From positions 6,586 through 13,029 of the forward strand of contig QHNF01000128.1 of NCBI GenBank assembly GCA_003218345.1: 6,444 bases of DNA. The letters are read 5' to 3'. Origin of the DNA: Verrucomicrobiota bacterium. Its GTDB lineage: Bacteria > Verrucomicrobiota > Verrucomicrobiia > Chthoniobacterales > UBA10450. Position 1 is the first letter of the stretch. Every line of letters begins with the position of its first letter. The translations under genes and the position numbers were made by a program. The notes beneath the pieces are model-generated. The model did not search any database and was not told where the DNA came from. It saw nothing but the letters and a program-made list of their open reading frames with translations. Of this stretch, positions 1 to 6,264 are shown piece by piece.

Positions 1-817
1 GGATCTCGCGAGTTGGAAAAATTTTGTAAGGCGCGTCATCAGCCCGAAGAAGCGGGTCAAGATCGCCGTGGTCGGCAAATACATCGACCTGCGCGACGCC
101 TACAAGAGCATATACGAATCGCTCACGCATGCGGCCGCGAGCGAAGACTGCGGGATCGATCTCGAGCTTATCGACGCTGAATTGCTGGAGCAGGGAGTCG
201 ATGGCCGGTTGAAGGAGGTTGCCGGCGTTTTGATTCCAGGTGGCTTTGGCGTTCGCGGTGTAGAAGGAAAAATCAATGCTGCACGTTTCGCGCGCGAGCA
301 TAAGGTTCCATATCTCGGTCTTTGTCTCGGCATGCAGGTGGCGACGATTGAATTCGCCAGAAACGTCTGCGGGATAACAAATGCAAACAGCACCGAGTTC
401 GACAAGAATGCAGCGGAACCGGTCATTTCGCTGCTCGAAGAGCAACGCGGCGTTCGCAACAAGGGCGGGAGCATGCGGCTTGGTACGTGGCCAACGAAGA
501 TCGTGCACGGCACACTAGCGGAAAAAATTTACGCGCGTGATGAAGTAACGGAGCGACAGGCCGAGAAAGGCTTCACTATCTCGGGAACGTCACCTGACTG
601 CTTGCTCGCCGAGCTGATCGAGTTGCGCGGCCATCCGTACTTTCTCGCCTGCCAGTATCACCCAGAGTTTCAAAGCAAGCCGAACAAACCGCATCCACTT
701 TTCAAAGGCTTCATTCAGGCGTGTCTCGCACAGCAATCAAAGAATGCGCCGCACGGCGAAGCCGATCCATTATCGCCGCGCCGAGTCCACGATCAGGAAC
801 TCGCTCTACAACGATAA
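1..817 (+). CDS. pyrG: CTP synthase, C-terminal part (cut at left edge)
   Basis: CTP synthase makes CTP from UTP, ATP and glutamine-derived ammonia in the cytosol. The frame is open from base 2 and gives 271 visible residues; by comparison with E. coli PyrG (545 aa) about 270 N-terminal residues lie outside the window. Visible are the linker into the glutaminase domain (VVGKYIDLRDAYKS), the oxyanion region PGGFGVRG, the nucleophile in GLCLGMQ (Cys108, window numbering), NANSTEF, GGSMRLG and the catalytic His220/Glu222 in QYHPEF. Two oddities stand out. Between VTER and EKGFTISG about 14 residues are absent where relatives carry the HRHRYE motif (see findings). The protein also runs about 30 residues past the conserved FKGF, longer than the 13 or so in E. 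coli, and this tail is antisense to tsaC. No terminator separates the two convergent genes. The family call is certain; full glutamine-dependent activity is doubtful if the gap is real. Confidence 0.96.
   Translation, partial: DLASWKNFVRRVISPKKRVKIAVVGKYIDLRDAYKSIYESLTHAAASEDCGIDLELIDAELLEQGVDGRLKEVAGVLIPGGFGVRGVEGKINAARFAREHKVPYLGLCLGMQVATIEFARNVCGITNANSTEFDKNAAEPVISLLEEQRGVRNKGGSMRLGTWPTKIVHGTLAEKIYARDEVTERQAEKGFTISGTSPDCLLAELIELRGHPYFLACQYHPEFQSKPNKPHPLFKGFIQACLAQQSKNAPHGEADPLSPRRVHDQELALQR
711..817. other. Convergent 3' overlap of pyrG and tsaC
   Basis: The reading frame of pyrG (+) and that of tsaC (-) share 107 bases at their 3' ends. The tsaC side encodes its conserved C-terminal [14 protein letters not shown] motif, while the pyrG side encodes an unconserved, Arg/Pro-rich tail. 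The overlap therefore most likely arose by pyrG losing an earlier stop codon. No intrinsic terminator can fit between the genes, so the two mRNAs would be complementary over this stretch. Confidence 0.85.
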
Positions 818-1748
818 GATCGATATCTTCTACAGCGTCGAGCTCCCGCAAGTAGCGAAAAAGATTTGCGGCCGATTCGCGCAGATCATGTTTGTCGCTG
901 AGCTGACGAATCGCGACAAACTTCAAGGAGCGGCGGTCTCTAGTCCGCGGCACGTCAAACTCGGTCGCTGGGAAGCCGCTCCTTGAAGATTTCCATGCAA
1001 GCAACGCGACACGCTCATTCCGCTTCGGGTAAAATGAATCCGCGTCATCGATCAAACACAACGGAGTCTTTGGCGCGTAATGCGTCGGCAATTGTCCCGG
1101 CGCAGAAATTTTCCCGGGTCCGCCGATCGCGATCTTACCAAAGATAGACAACTCTTCTTCGGTAATCGGTCCGCGGCGCACGATGTGGATCTTGCCATCG
1201 CGCACGGCAACAATGGTCGATTCAATTCCGTGCAGAGTCGGTCCGGCATCGACGATCATCGGGATCCGTCCGCCGAGCTCATCGAGAACATGCCGCGCCG
1301 TCGTCGGGCTGATACGACCAAATCGATTTGCGCTTGGCGCGGCCAACGGTTTTCGAAGTCCGCGAATGATTTTTGAGAAGGCTGGATGCGAGCTCATTCG
1401 CACTGCAACTGTGTCTAATCCTGCGGTCACGATATCGGGAACGATTGATTCTCTTGGAACAACGATTGTGAATGGTCCCGGCCAAAACCGGTCGACTAGT
1501 TTCTCAATCAGTTGTCGATCTTCGTCGGGTATTTTAGCGACGCGATCAAGCCAATCCCTGTCCGGCAAGTGGACAATGAGCGGATCAAATCGCGGCCGCT
1601 CCTTCGCTTTAAAGATTTTCGCGACGGCGACAGGATTGAGCGCATCGGCGGCGAGCCCATAAACTGTTTCGGTGGGAAGCGAAACGATTTCGCCTCGTCT
1701 TAGCAGTTCAACCGCCGCAGCGCGGTCGGTTGAAATCTCGGTTTTCAC
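711..1748 (-). CDS. tsaC: Threonylcarbamoyl-AMP synthase, Sua5 type (YrdC + Sua5 domains)
   Basis: This enzyme makes threonylcarbamoyl-AMP from threonine, bicarbonate and ATP, the first step of t6A37 modification of ANN-decoding tRNAs; TsaB/D/E partners are not in view. At 345 aa it is the long Sua5 form rather than the roughly 190-aa TsaC-only form. The YrdC domain occupies about residues 5-200, with [12 protein letters not shown], the KxR nucleotide motif (KERP, 49-52), [11 protein letters not shown], the S-A-N triad at 139-141 and GIESTIV. A linker with HYAP (223-226) leads to the Sua5 domain, which ends in the typical [14 protein letters not shown]. The start is a GTG that shares bases with the purE stop (GTGA), so translation is probably coupled to purE; there is no Shine-Dalgarno site. 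Residues 254-276 are encoded by a perfect inverted repeat plus its loop. The last ~35 codons overlap the pyrG 3' end. An alternative symbol is sua5/ywlC. Confidence 0.95.
   Translation of the reverse strand: MKTEISTDRAAAVELLRRGEIVSLPTETVYGLAADALNPVAVAKIFKAKERPRFDPLIVHLPDRDWLDRVAKIPDEDRQLIEKLVDRFWPGPFTIVVPRESIVPDIVTAGLDTVAVRMSSHPAFSKIIRGLRKPLAAPSANRFGRISPTTARHVLDELGGRIPMIVDAGPTLHGIESTIVAVRDGKIHIVRRGPITEEELSIFGKIAIGGPGKISAPGQLPTHYAPKTPLCLIDDADSFYPKRNERVALLAWKSSRSGFPATEFDVPRTRDRRSLKFVAIRQLSDKHDLRESAANLFRYLRELDAVEDIDLIVVERVPDRGLGAAIMDRLRRAAHSLIAVRDTPE
921..988. repeat. Perfect 14-bp inverted repeat inside tsaC
   Basis: The left arm CTTCAAGGAGCGGC (921-934) is exactly reverse-complementary to GCCGCTCCTTGAAG (975-988), with a 40-base loop. 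The flanking bases at 920 and 989 are both A and do not extend the stem. In tsaC the repeat covers residues about 254-276 of the Sua5 domain, giving SSRSG from one arm and RSLK from the other. It may be a hairpin in the mRNA or a small palindromic insertion; the sequence alone cannot decide. Confidence 0.8.
1745..1748 (-). promoter_or_regulatory. GTGA stop/start overlap coupling purE to tsaC
   Basis: On the minus strand the four bases GTGA hold both the purE stop (TGA, 1747-1745) and the tsaC start (GTG, 1748-1746). The bases upstream show no purine-rich Shine-Dalgarno site, so tsaC is probably translated by ribosomes finishing purE. This supports one bicistronic purE-tsaC mRNA. Confidence 0.8.
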
Positions 1749-2239
1749 TTTGGCAGTTTCGCGGCAAGCACCTTCTCGGTTTGCGTCGCACGGAAAGCCT
1801 CCAATCTCTGCCGGATCTTATCGTCGGACGTAGCCAGGATCGCAGTCGCGAGCAATGCCGCGTTTTTTGCGCCCGCCTCGCCGATCGCCAGTGTCCCGAC
1901 TGGAATGCCTCCAGGCATTTGCACGGTAGATAAGAGCGAATCGAGTCCCTGGAGCGCCTTCGATTGAATCGGTACCCCAAGCACGGGCAACCAGGTATAA
2001 GCAGCGATGACTCCTGCCAGATGCGCGGCGCCGCCCGCGCCCGCAATGATTACTCGAACGCCACGCTGAGCCGCATTGCGCGCGAACTCCGCGGTCGCGT
2101 CGGGAGTGCGATGAGCAGAGAGCACATGACACTCGTTAGGCACCCCAAGTCCATCGAGCGTTTCAACCGCGTGGCGCATGGTCTCCCAATCCGATTTGCT
2201 GCCCATGATAATAGCGACAAGAGATTTCGATTGAGGCAT
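1745..2239 (-). CDS. purE: N5-carboxyaminoimidazole ribonucleotide mutase (PurE, class I-like)
   Basis: PurE catalyses the carboxyaminoimidazole ribonucleotide rearrangement (N5-CAIR to CAIR) in de novo purine synthesis, in the cytosol; its usual partner PurK is not in this window. From the ATG at 2239 the protein is 164 aa, close to E. coli PurE (169 aa). The frame stays open upstream to a TTG at 2290 with a second ATG at 2275, but family length and the absence of conserved residues there favour 2239. Visible motifs are MGSKSDW (12-18), SAHRTPD with the catalytic-type His43, [15 protein letters not shown], and the long class I signature through [22 protein letters not shown] and AKNAALLA. 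The gene is divergent from aroK and overlaps tsaC by four bases. Nothing is missing relative to the family. Confidence 0.96.
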   Translation of the reverse strand: MPQSKSLVAIIMGSKSDWETMRHAVETLDGLGVPNECHVLSAHRTPDATAEFARNAAQRGVRVIIAGAGGAAHLAGVIAAYTWLPVLGVPIQSKALQGLDSLLSTVQMPGGIPVGTLAIGEAGAKNAALLATAILATSDDKIRQRLEAFRATQTEKVLAAKLPK

Positions 2240-2376
2240 ATGACGTGAACAGGACGCTAACAGCTTCTCCTGCATAATTCTAGCGCCCAAGAAGCGTCCA
2301 GGCTCGCGAACCCTTTCGGAGTACTCAGCGCTCCCCGGCCAACTTGGAAATCATCGTTCCTCGTTGATATTGTTTC
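2240..2376. promoter_or_regulatory. Divergent purE/aroK intergenic region with possible promoters
   Basis: This 137-base stretch must hold the start signals for both purE-tsaC (-) and aroK-queG (+). On the minus strand TAGAAT (2282-2277) matches the -10 consensus at five of six bases; transcription from about 2270 would support the purE start at 2239, but no convincing -35 lies upstream. On the plus strand TTGGAA (2344-2349) and TATTGT (2368-2373) are 18 bases apart, a weak pair that would make aroK nearly leaderless. An 8-bp palindrome GAGTACTC lies at 2319-2326. These assignments are pattern matches only. Confidence 0.3.
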
Positions 2377-2910
2377 GTGAATCGAACGGACAAATCGATC
2401 GTCCTCATTGGTATGATGGGAACGGGGAAATCTCTTGTCGGGAAAGTACTCGCGGAGAAAACAGGTTTTGCCCGGTTCGATACGGACGAAATGATTTCGT
2501 CGAAGTTGAAGATGCGCATCGAGGAAATTTTTTCGACGCATGGCGAAGAATATTTTCGCAACCTGGAAACGGAAACGCTGCGTTCATTATCCCAAGACGG
2601 CCCGGCAATCGTGGTTACCGGGGGCGGCATCGTCTTGCGCACAGAAAACGTCGGACTGTTAAAGCAAATGGGCACAATCGTCTGGCTCGATGCTGATGAG
2701 GCAACGTTACGCGCGCGCATTTATCGCTTGTCGGATCGACCGCTATTGCGGACAGCCAACTCCGCAGCGTCACTCTCGGAATTGCAGCAAACTCGCGGCC
2801 CGCTTTACACCAAGGCAGCCGACCTGCGCGTGAACGTTTCCCAGAAAAATCCGGAAGAGATCACTGACTTGATCCTGAAGAGTATTCAGAATTTACCTAT
2901 TGGAGGATAA
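2377..2910 (+). CDS. aroK: Shikimate kinase
   Basis: Shikimate kinase phosphorylates shikimate to shikimate 3-phosphate, the fifth step of the chorismate pathway, in the cytosol. The 177-aa length is normal. The Walker A loop is GMMGTGKS (12-19). The substrate-binding DxD is D35/D37, the FR..E motif gives Arg61, the GGG motif is 82-84, the LID arginine is in DRPLL (Arg121), and the adenine-side arginine is in RGPLY (Arg140). The start is a GTG at 2377: the frame has a stop at 2365-2367 and the next Met lies inside the P-loop, so no better start exists. There is no Shine-Dalgarno site. It is the first gene of a tight pair with queG (one base between stop and start). The name aroK is used generically; aroL-type paralogues cannot be excluded. 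Confidence 0.95.
   Translation: MNRTDKSIVLIGMMGTGKSLVGKVLAEKTGFARFDTDEMISSKLKMRIEEIFSTHGEEYFRNLETETLRSLSQDGPAIVVTGGGIVLRTENVGLLKQMGTIVWLDADEATLRARIYRLSDRPLLRTANSAASLSELQQTRGPLYTKAADLRVNVSQKNPEEITDLILKSIQNLPIGG
2902..2906 (+). promoter_or_regulatory. Shine-Dalgarno site that fixes the queG start
   Basis: GGAGG lies five bases before the GTG at 2912 and overlaps the last codons of aroK. It is the only strong ribosome-binding site before any gene in the window. It argues for GTG at 2912 and against the in-frame TTG at 2900, part of which lies in the Shine-Dalgarno run itself. Confidence 0.75.
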
Positions 2911-2911
2911 T

Positions 2912-4003
2912 GTGAGGTCTGACATCGAAAGGGAATCGAAGCGAACCTCGGCTCTAGAATTGAAAAGCGATCTCGTCGCGTTTGCGCGTGAGCTTGGATT
3001 CGATTCGTGCCGCATTGCAACTTGCGCTCCCCCACCCCATACAGCCGAATTTCGCAATTGGCTGCGAGAAGGCGCGGCTGGCGAAATGAGTTACATGGGG
3101 CGCGGCGAAGAAAAACGCGGCGACCCGCAGGAGGTTTTGCGTGGCGCAAAGTCGATTGTGGTTTTGGCGCTGAATTATTTTCACCGAGAAGAAACTCGGC
3201 GGCCGATGCAGGCAGCCACAGGAAAGATTGCGCGGTATGCGTGGGGTGACGATTACCATGACGTGGTCGCGGCCAAGCTCGACAAAATCGACAAGTTCCT
3301 TCGCGACTTTGGTGGACAGCAGAAATGTTATGTCGATACTGGGCCAATCTTGGAACGTGATCATGCCGCGCGAGCGGGGATTGGCTGGCACGGCAAGAGC
3401 ACGATGCTGATCGATCGGCGCTTGGGTACCTGGTTTTTTCTCGGAGAAATTTTAACGACCCTTGACTTGCCCGCCGACTCGCCACAGCGCGATCGTTGCG
3501 GAACATGTGAACGCTGCATCACGGCTTGTCCAACCGGCGCAATCACTACTCCGCATCGACTCGATGCGCGCCGCTGTATTTCTTATCTGACTATCGAACT
3601 GAAAGGTTCGATCCCACTGGAATTCCGTCCGCTTATCGGAACCCGCATCTTTGGTTGTGATGATTGTCTCGATGCCTGCCCTTGGAATCGCTTCGCTCAG
3701 GCATCCCGAGAAACTGCCTTCTCAGCACGTCGATCAACAACGGGCATGCCGCTGCGAGAATATCTGAGACTCAGCGATGCCGAATTTCGGAGCCTGTTCA
3801 GAAGTTCGCCGATAAAACGAGTCAAGCGGCGCGGCTTCTTGCGTAATGTCTGTGTTGCCCTTGGCAATGTGGGCGATGCATCCGACTTGCCGGCGCTCGA
3901 ATGCGCCGCAGCTGGTCCGGAGCCGCTGATCGCCGAGCACGCTGCGTGGGCAATTACACGGATTCAGCAGCGATGCCAAATGCCAGCGTCGCAAATTCCT
4001 TGA
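2912..4003 (+). CDS. queG: Epoxyqueuosine reductase QueG
   Basis: QueG performs the last step of queuosine synthesis, reducing epoxyqueuosine to queuosine at the wobble position (34) of tRNAs for Tyr, His, Asp and Asn; the family uses cobalamin and two 4Fe-4S clusters. From GTG 2912 the protein is 363 aa, typical of the family. The N-terminal DUF1730-type region (about 15-170) includes the YVDTGPILER motif with the probable catalytic acid Asp142, followed by IGWHGKS. All eight cluster cysteines are present: 196, 199, 202 and 206 in CGTCERC-ITACP, 222 in RRCIS, and 249, 252 and 256 in GCDDCLDACPWN. The C-terminus (about 310-355) looks like a HEAT-type repeat (LRNVCVALGN and following). The start lies one base after the aroK stop, so the two are probably co-transcribed, although their functions are unrelated. 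Queuosine precursor genes are not in view. Confidence 0.95.
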   Translation: MRSDIERESKRTSALELKSDLVAFARELGFDSCRIATCAPPPHTAEFRNWLREGAAGEMSYMGRGEEKRGDPQEVLRGAKSIVVLALNYFHREETRRPMQAATGKIARYAWGDDYHDVVAAKLDKIDKFLRDFGGQQKCYVDTGPILERDHAARAGIGWHGKSTMLIDRRLGTWFFLGEILTTLDLPADSPQRDRCGTCERCITACPTGAITTPHRLDARRCISYLTIELKGSIPLEFRPLIGTRIFGCDDCLDACPWNRFAQASRETAFSARRSTTGMPLREYLRLSDAEFRSLFRSSPIKRVKRRGFLRNVCVALGNVGDASDLPALECAAAGPEPLIAEHAAWAITRIQQRCQMPASQIP

Positions 4004-4028
4004 ATCCAAAACTACCGCTTGCCGCATC

Positions 4029-4101
4029 TACTTTCGATGTGGTGAACGCGCTTACTTTGCAAAGATCGAAAGTAAGGTATTTTCTGACCTCTCCTTTACT
4101 T
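4029..4101 (+). promoter_or_regulatory. Overlapping inverted repeats before the efflux operon
   Basis: Three TACTT-type elements lie between queG and the adaptor gene. TACTTTCGAT (4029-4038) is a perfect 10-bp complement of ATCGAAAGTA (4065-4074). CTTACTTT (4051-4058) is a perfect 8-bp complement of AAAGTAAG (4069-4076) with a 10-base loop. TTACTT (4096-4101) can pair with AAGTAA (4070-4075). All three compete for the same central arm. The 8-bp hairpin is followed by TATTTT, so it could also be a weak terminator for queG. A weak promoter (TTTGCA 4056-4061, TATTTT 4078-4083, 16-base spacer) would place the repeat across the promoter like an operator. The repeats are certain; the role is inferred. 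Confidence 0.45.
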
Positions 4102-4112
4102 GACAGCATTCC

Positions 4113-5474
4113 ATGCATCAAGCGTTAACGCCCCCTCCGACTGCCTTGCAAGTGGCCAAAAAGCGCCGTTCTCGCCGGAAGCGCTATATCGTCCTCGGCT
4201 CGACCGGGCTGTTATTGCTGCTGGTCATTGTTTCGGTTGTCATGAGCAAACGCGAAAAGCCGATCCCGGTCACCACGGAGAAAGCCGTGCGCAAGACCAT
4301 TCTGCAGACCGTTTCCGCCACCGGGAAGGTGCAACCCGAAACCGAGGTAAAAATTTCACCGGAAGTGGCCGGTGAAATTATCGAGTTACCGGTTACGGAC
4401 GGGATGCCGGTTAAAAAGGGCGATCTGCTCGTCAAGGTTAAACCCGATTCCTACAAGGCCCTGCTTGAGCAGCAAGAGGCGGCGATCAGCGCGGCGAAGG
4501 CTACCAATCTTCAGCAGAAAGCGACAATGATGAAGACCGAGCAGGACCTCAAACGGGCCGAAGATTTGTTCAACAAAAAGCTGATCTCAGTGCAGGAATA
4601 CAATGCTGCGCAAGCAGCCGACGATGTCGCGAAAAATACATACGAAAGCTCCCTGCATGAAATCGAGCGTGCACAAGCGGGTTCGAGTCAGGCGCGCGAT
4701 CAGCTTTCCAAAACCACAATCTATTCGCCTATCCACGGAACGGTCACGATTTTAAACAGCAAACTCGGTGAGCGCCTCGTTGCCACTAATCAGTTCGCCG
4801 GGACGGAAGTCATGCGCGTCGCCGACCTCGCGCACATGCAAGCAGTTGTCGATGTGAACGAGAATGATGTGGTCAACGTTAAACTCGGCGACAAGGCGAG
4901 CGTAAAAATCGATGCTTATGGCGATCGCAAGTTCAAAGGCGTCGTGCAGCAAATTGCGAATACGGGAAAAACGACCGGCGCCGGCACGCAGGAGGAAGTG
5001 ACGAATTTCGAAGTGAAAATTCGCATCGACGATCACGATGTTGAGTTGCGGCCCAGCCTCAGCTGCACTGCCGACATTGAAACAAACATGGTCAAAGATG
5101 TGGTCGCCGTGCCGATGCAGAGCGTGACGATTCGCACGGGCGATAGCAACTTGAGTCCGGAGGAAATCGAGAAGAAAAAGCAGAAGACAGCGCAGCGAGA
5201 CAAAGGCGACAACAGCGCAGATTACGTTAACGAGCGCCAGGAAAAGGCGACGCAGAGAGAGGAGCACGAAAAGATCGCCAAGGTCGTGTTTCTGAAAAAA
5301 GGCAGCAAGGCGCAGATGGTGAAGGTAACGACCGGGATCTCTGATGACACCTACATGGAAATCAAGAGCGGTGTGCAACCGGGTGACGAAGTGGTTTCAG
5401 GTAGTTACAGCGCCATCAGCCGCAAATTAAAGGACGGCGCCAAACTTACCTACGACAAGGAAGTGACGAAATAG
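4113..5474 (+). CDS. Periplasmic adaptor (membrane fusion protein) of a MacA-like ABC exporter
   Basis: This is a membrane-anchored adaptor that would bridge an inner-membrane ABC transporter and an outer-membrane channel. The 453-aa protein starts with a basic stretch ([10 protein letters not shown]) and one membrane anchor at about 25-45, with no lipobox cysteine. It continues with the first lipoyl half ([11 protein letters not shown] and on, about 79-112), an alpha-helical coiled-coil hairpin (about 113-198), the second lipoyl half (SPIHGTV, 205-211), a beta-barrel domain and a membrane-proximal domain. Residues about 343-390 form a highly charged Lys/Glu-rich stretch that interrupts the membrane-proximal domain. 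The ATG at 4113 lacks a Shine-Dalgarno site; a GTG at 4152 is a weaker alternative. The ABC ATPase follows after 29 bases. The substrate cannot be told; macrolides, peptides or lipids are all possible for the family. Confidence 0.9.
   Translation: MHQALTPPPTALQVAKKRRSRRKRYIVLGSTGLLLLLVIVSVVMSKREKPIPVTTEKAVRKTILQTVSATGKVQPETEVKISPEVAGEIIELPVTDGMPVKKGDLLVKVKPDSYKALLEQQEAAISAAKATNLQQKATMMKTEQDLKRAEDLFNKKLISVQEYNAAQAADDVAKNTYESSLHEIERAQAGSSQARDQLSKTTIYSPIHGTVTILNSKLGERLVATNQFAGTEVMRVADLAHMQAVVDVNENDVVNVKLGDKASVKIDAYGDRKFKGVVQQIANTGKTTGAGTQEEVTNFEVKIRIDDHDVELRPSLSCTADIETNMVKDVVAVPMQSVTIRTGDSNLSPEEIEKKKQKTAQRDKGDNSADYVNERQEKATQREEHEKIAKVVFLKKGSKAQMVKVTTGISDDTYMEIKSGVQPGDEVVSGSYSAISRKLKDGAKLTYDKEVTK
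4352..4379 (+). repeat. 11-bp perfect hairpin inside the adaptor gene
   Basis: AATTTCACCGG (4352-4362) and CCGGTGAAATT (4369-4379) are exact reverse complements with a 6-base loop. The hairpin falls in the codons of the first lipoyl half (about residues 80-89). No U-run follows it, so it is not a classical terminator. It could affect early elongation or mRNA stability, or be a chance product of the codons. Confidence 0.6.
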
Positions 5475-5478
5475 TCGA

Positions 5479-5498
5479 ACTGCGCGCCGAGCGCGAGT
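5479..5498 (+). promoter_or_regulatory. GC-rich intercistronic hairpin before the ATPase gene
   Basis: In the 29-base gap between the adaptor stop (5474) and the ATPase start (5504), ACT-G-CGCGC (5479-5487) can pair with GCGCG-AGT (5491-5498), giving eight base pairs with one bulged G and a 3-base CGA loop. It ends five bases before the ATG, where a Shine-Dalgarno site would normally lie. It may tune translation of the ATPase or act as an mRNA stability element; no U-run follows, so a terminator is unlikely. Confidence 0.45.
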
Positions 5499-5503
5499 GT
5501 TTG

Positions 5504-6256
5504 ATGAACAAGCTCAACTCTGATGTGACTCGACCACGGGATCCCGTCGTCATCGACATCGAGAACATCACTAAGGACTACGTGATGGGCGAAGAAATTG
5601 TGCGCGCTTTGCGCGGAGTCTCGCTTCAAATTCACCACAATGAATACGTCGCGATCATGGGGCCGAGCGGCAGCGGCAAATCGACGCTCATGAACATGTT
5701 TGGTTGCCTCGACACACCCACTTCAGGACGTTACGAGTTTAACGGCAAGAACGTAGCGGCCATGGACGATGACGAACTCGCGGCGATTCGAAATCGGGAG
5801 ATCGGCTTCGTTTTTCAAACATTTAATTTGCTCCCGCGCTCCACCAGTTTGCGCAATGTTGAGCTCCCACTCATCTACGCGGGAATGAATCCGGAAGCGC
5901 GCGTAGAACGCGCGACCCAGGCGCTTGTCGATGTTGGCTTGGGCGACCGCATCCACCATAAACCAAACGAATTGTCCGGGGGTCAGCGCCAGCGCGTGGC
6001 CATCGCCCGCGCGCTAGTGAACAACCCTTCGATAATTCTGGCAGACGAACCAACTGGCAATCTCGATTCCAAGACCGGCGAAGAAATAATGGCGCTGCTC
6101 GAGGATCTGTATTCTCGCGGCAACACTATCATTCTCGTTACGCACGAGCGCGACATCGCGCGCCACGCACGACGGACAGTGCATTTGCGTGACGGCGTTA
6201 TCGAAAGCGACGAAGTCGGAGTAATGCCTGCAATGGAAGCGATCGCGGCAAGCTAA
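5504..6256 (+). CDS. ABC transporter ATPase, MacB/LolD-like
   Basis: This is the nucleotide-binding subunit of the exporter. The 250-aa protein holds a complete ABC domain: Walker [10 protein letters not shown] (53-61), Q-loop Gln105 in [11 protein letters not shown], signature LSGGQRQR (157-164), Walker B with DEPTGNLDS (Asp181, catalytic Glu182), and H-loop His214 in VTHE. The [16 protein letters not shown] stretch and the TGNLDS D-loop are typical of the MacB/LolD/FtsE-like subgroup. ATG 5504 is chosen over the adjacent TTG 5501. Unlike E. coli MacB, where ATPase and permease are fused, this ATPase stands alone and the permease starts eight bases after its stop. ATP hydrolysis would drive the mechanotransmission cycle of the permease; the protein sits on the cytoplasmic face of the inner membrane. 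Confidence 0.95.
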   Translation: MNKLNSDVTRPRDPVVIDIENITKDYVMGEEIVRALRGVSLQIHHNEYVAIMGPSGSGKSTLMNMFGCLDTPTSGRYEFNGKNVAAMDDDELAAIRNREIGFVFQTFNLLPRSTSLRNVELPLIYAGMNPEARVERATQALVDVGLGDRIHHKPNELSGGQRQRVAIARALVNNPSIILADEPTGNLDSKTGEEIMALLEDLYSRGNTIILVTHERDIARHARRTVHLRDGVIESDEVGVMPAMEAIAAS

Positions 6257-6264
6257 GATCGACA

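Noticed and set aside
1183..1662. Open frame of 159 codons on the + strand opposite tsaC
   Set aside because: It is antisense to the well-conserved YrdC domain and has no recognisable motif.
2240..2290. Longer PurE starting at TTG 2290 or ATG 2275
   Set aside because: The extra residues match nothing in PurE, and a -10-like TAGAAT at 2282-2277 would place the transcript start downstream of both codons.
2252..2299. GGACGCT/AGCGTCC and GCTTCT/AGAAGC pairings in the purE/aroK gap
   Set aside because: Stems of six to seven bases with long loops are expected by chance at this length.
2900..2911. TTG start for queG at 2900
   Set aside because: The GTG at 2912 has a strong Shine-Dalgarno site five bases upstream, whereas the TTG has none.
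2886..3506. Open frame of 206 codons on the minus strand inside queG
   Set aside because: QueG on the + strand has every conserved cysteine and motif; the opposite frame is Arg/Ser/Pro-rich shadow sequence.
4100..4128. Perfect -35 hexamer TTGACA at 4100-4105
   Set aside because: No -10-like hexamer lies 16-18 bases downstream, and a start there would put transcription inside the adaptor's coding sequence; kept only as a possibility if the true start were GTG 4152.
4752..5378. Open frame of 208 codons on the minus strand inside the adaptor gene
   Set aside because: It mirrors the codon pattern of the adaptor, has no family motif and no start signal; the + strand protein is clearly the real one.
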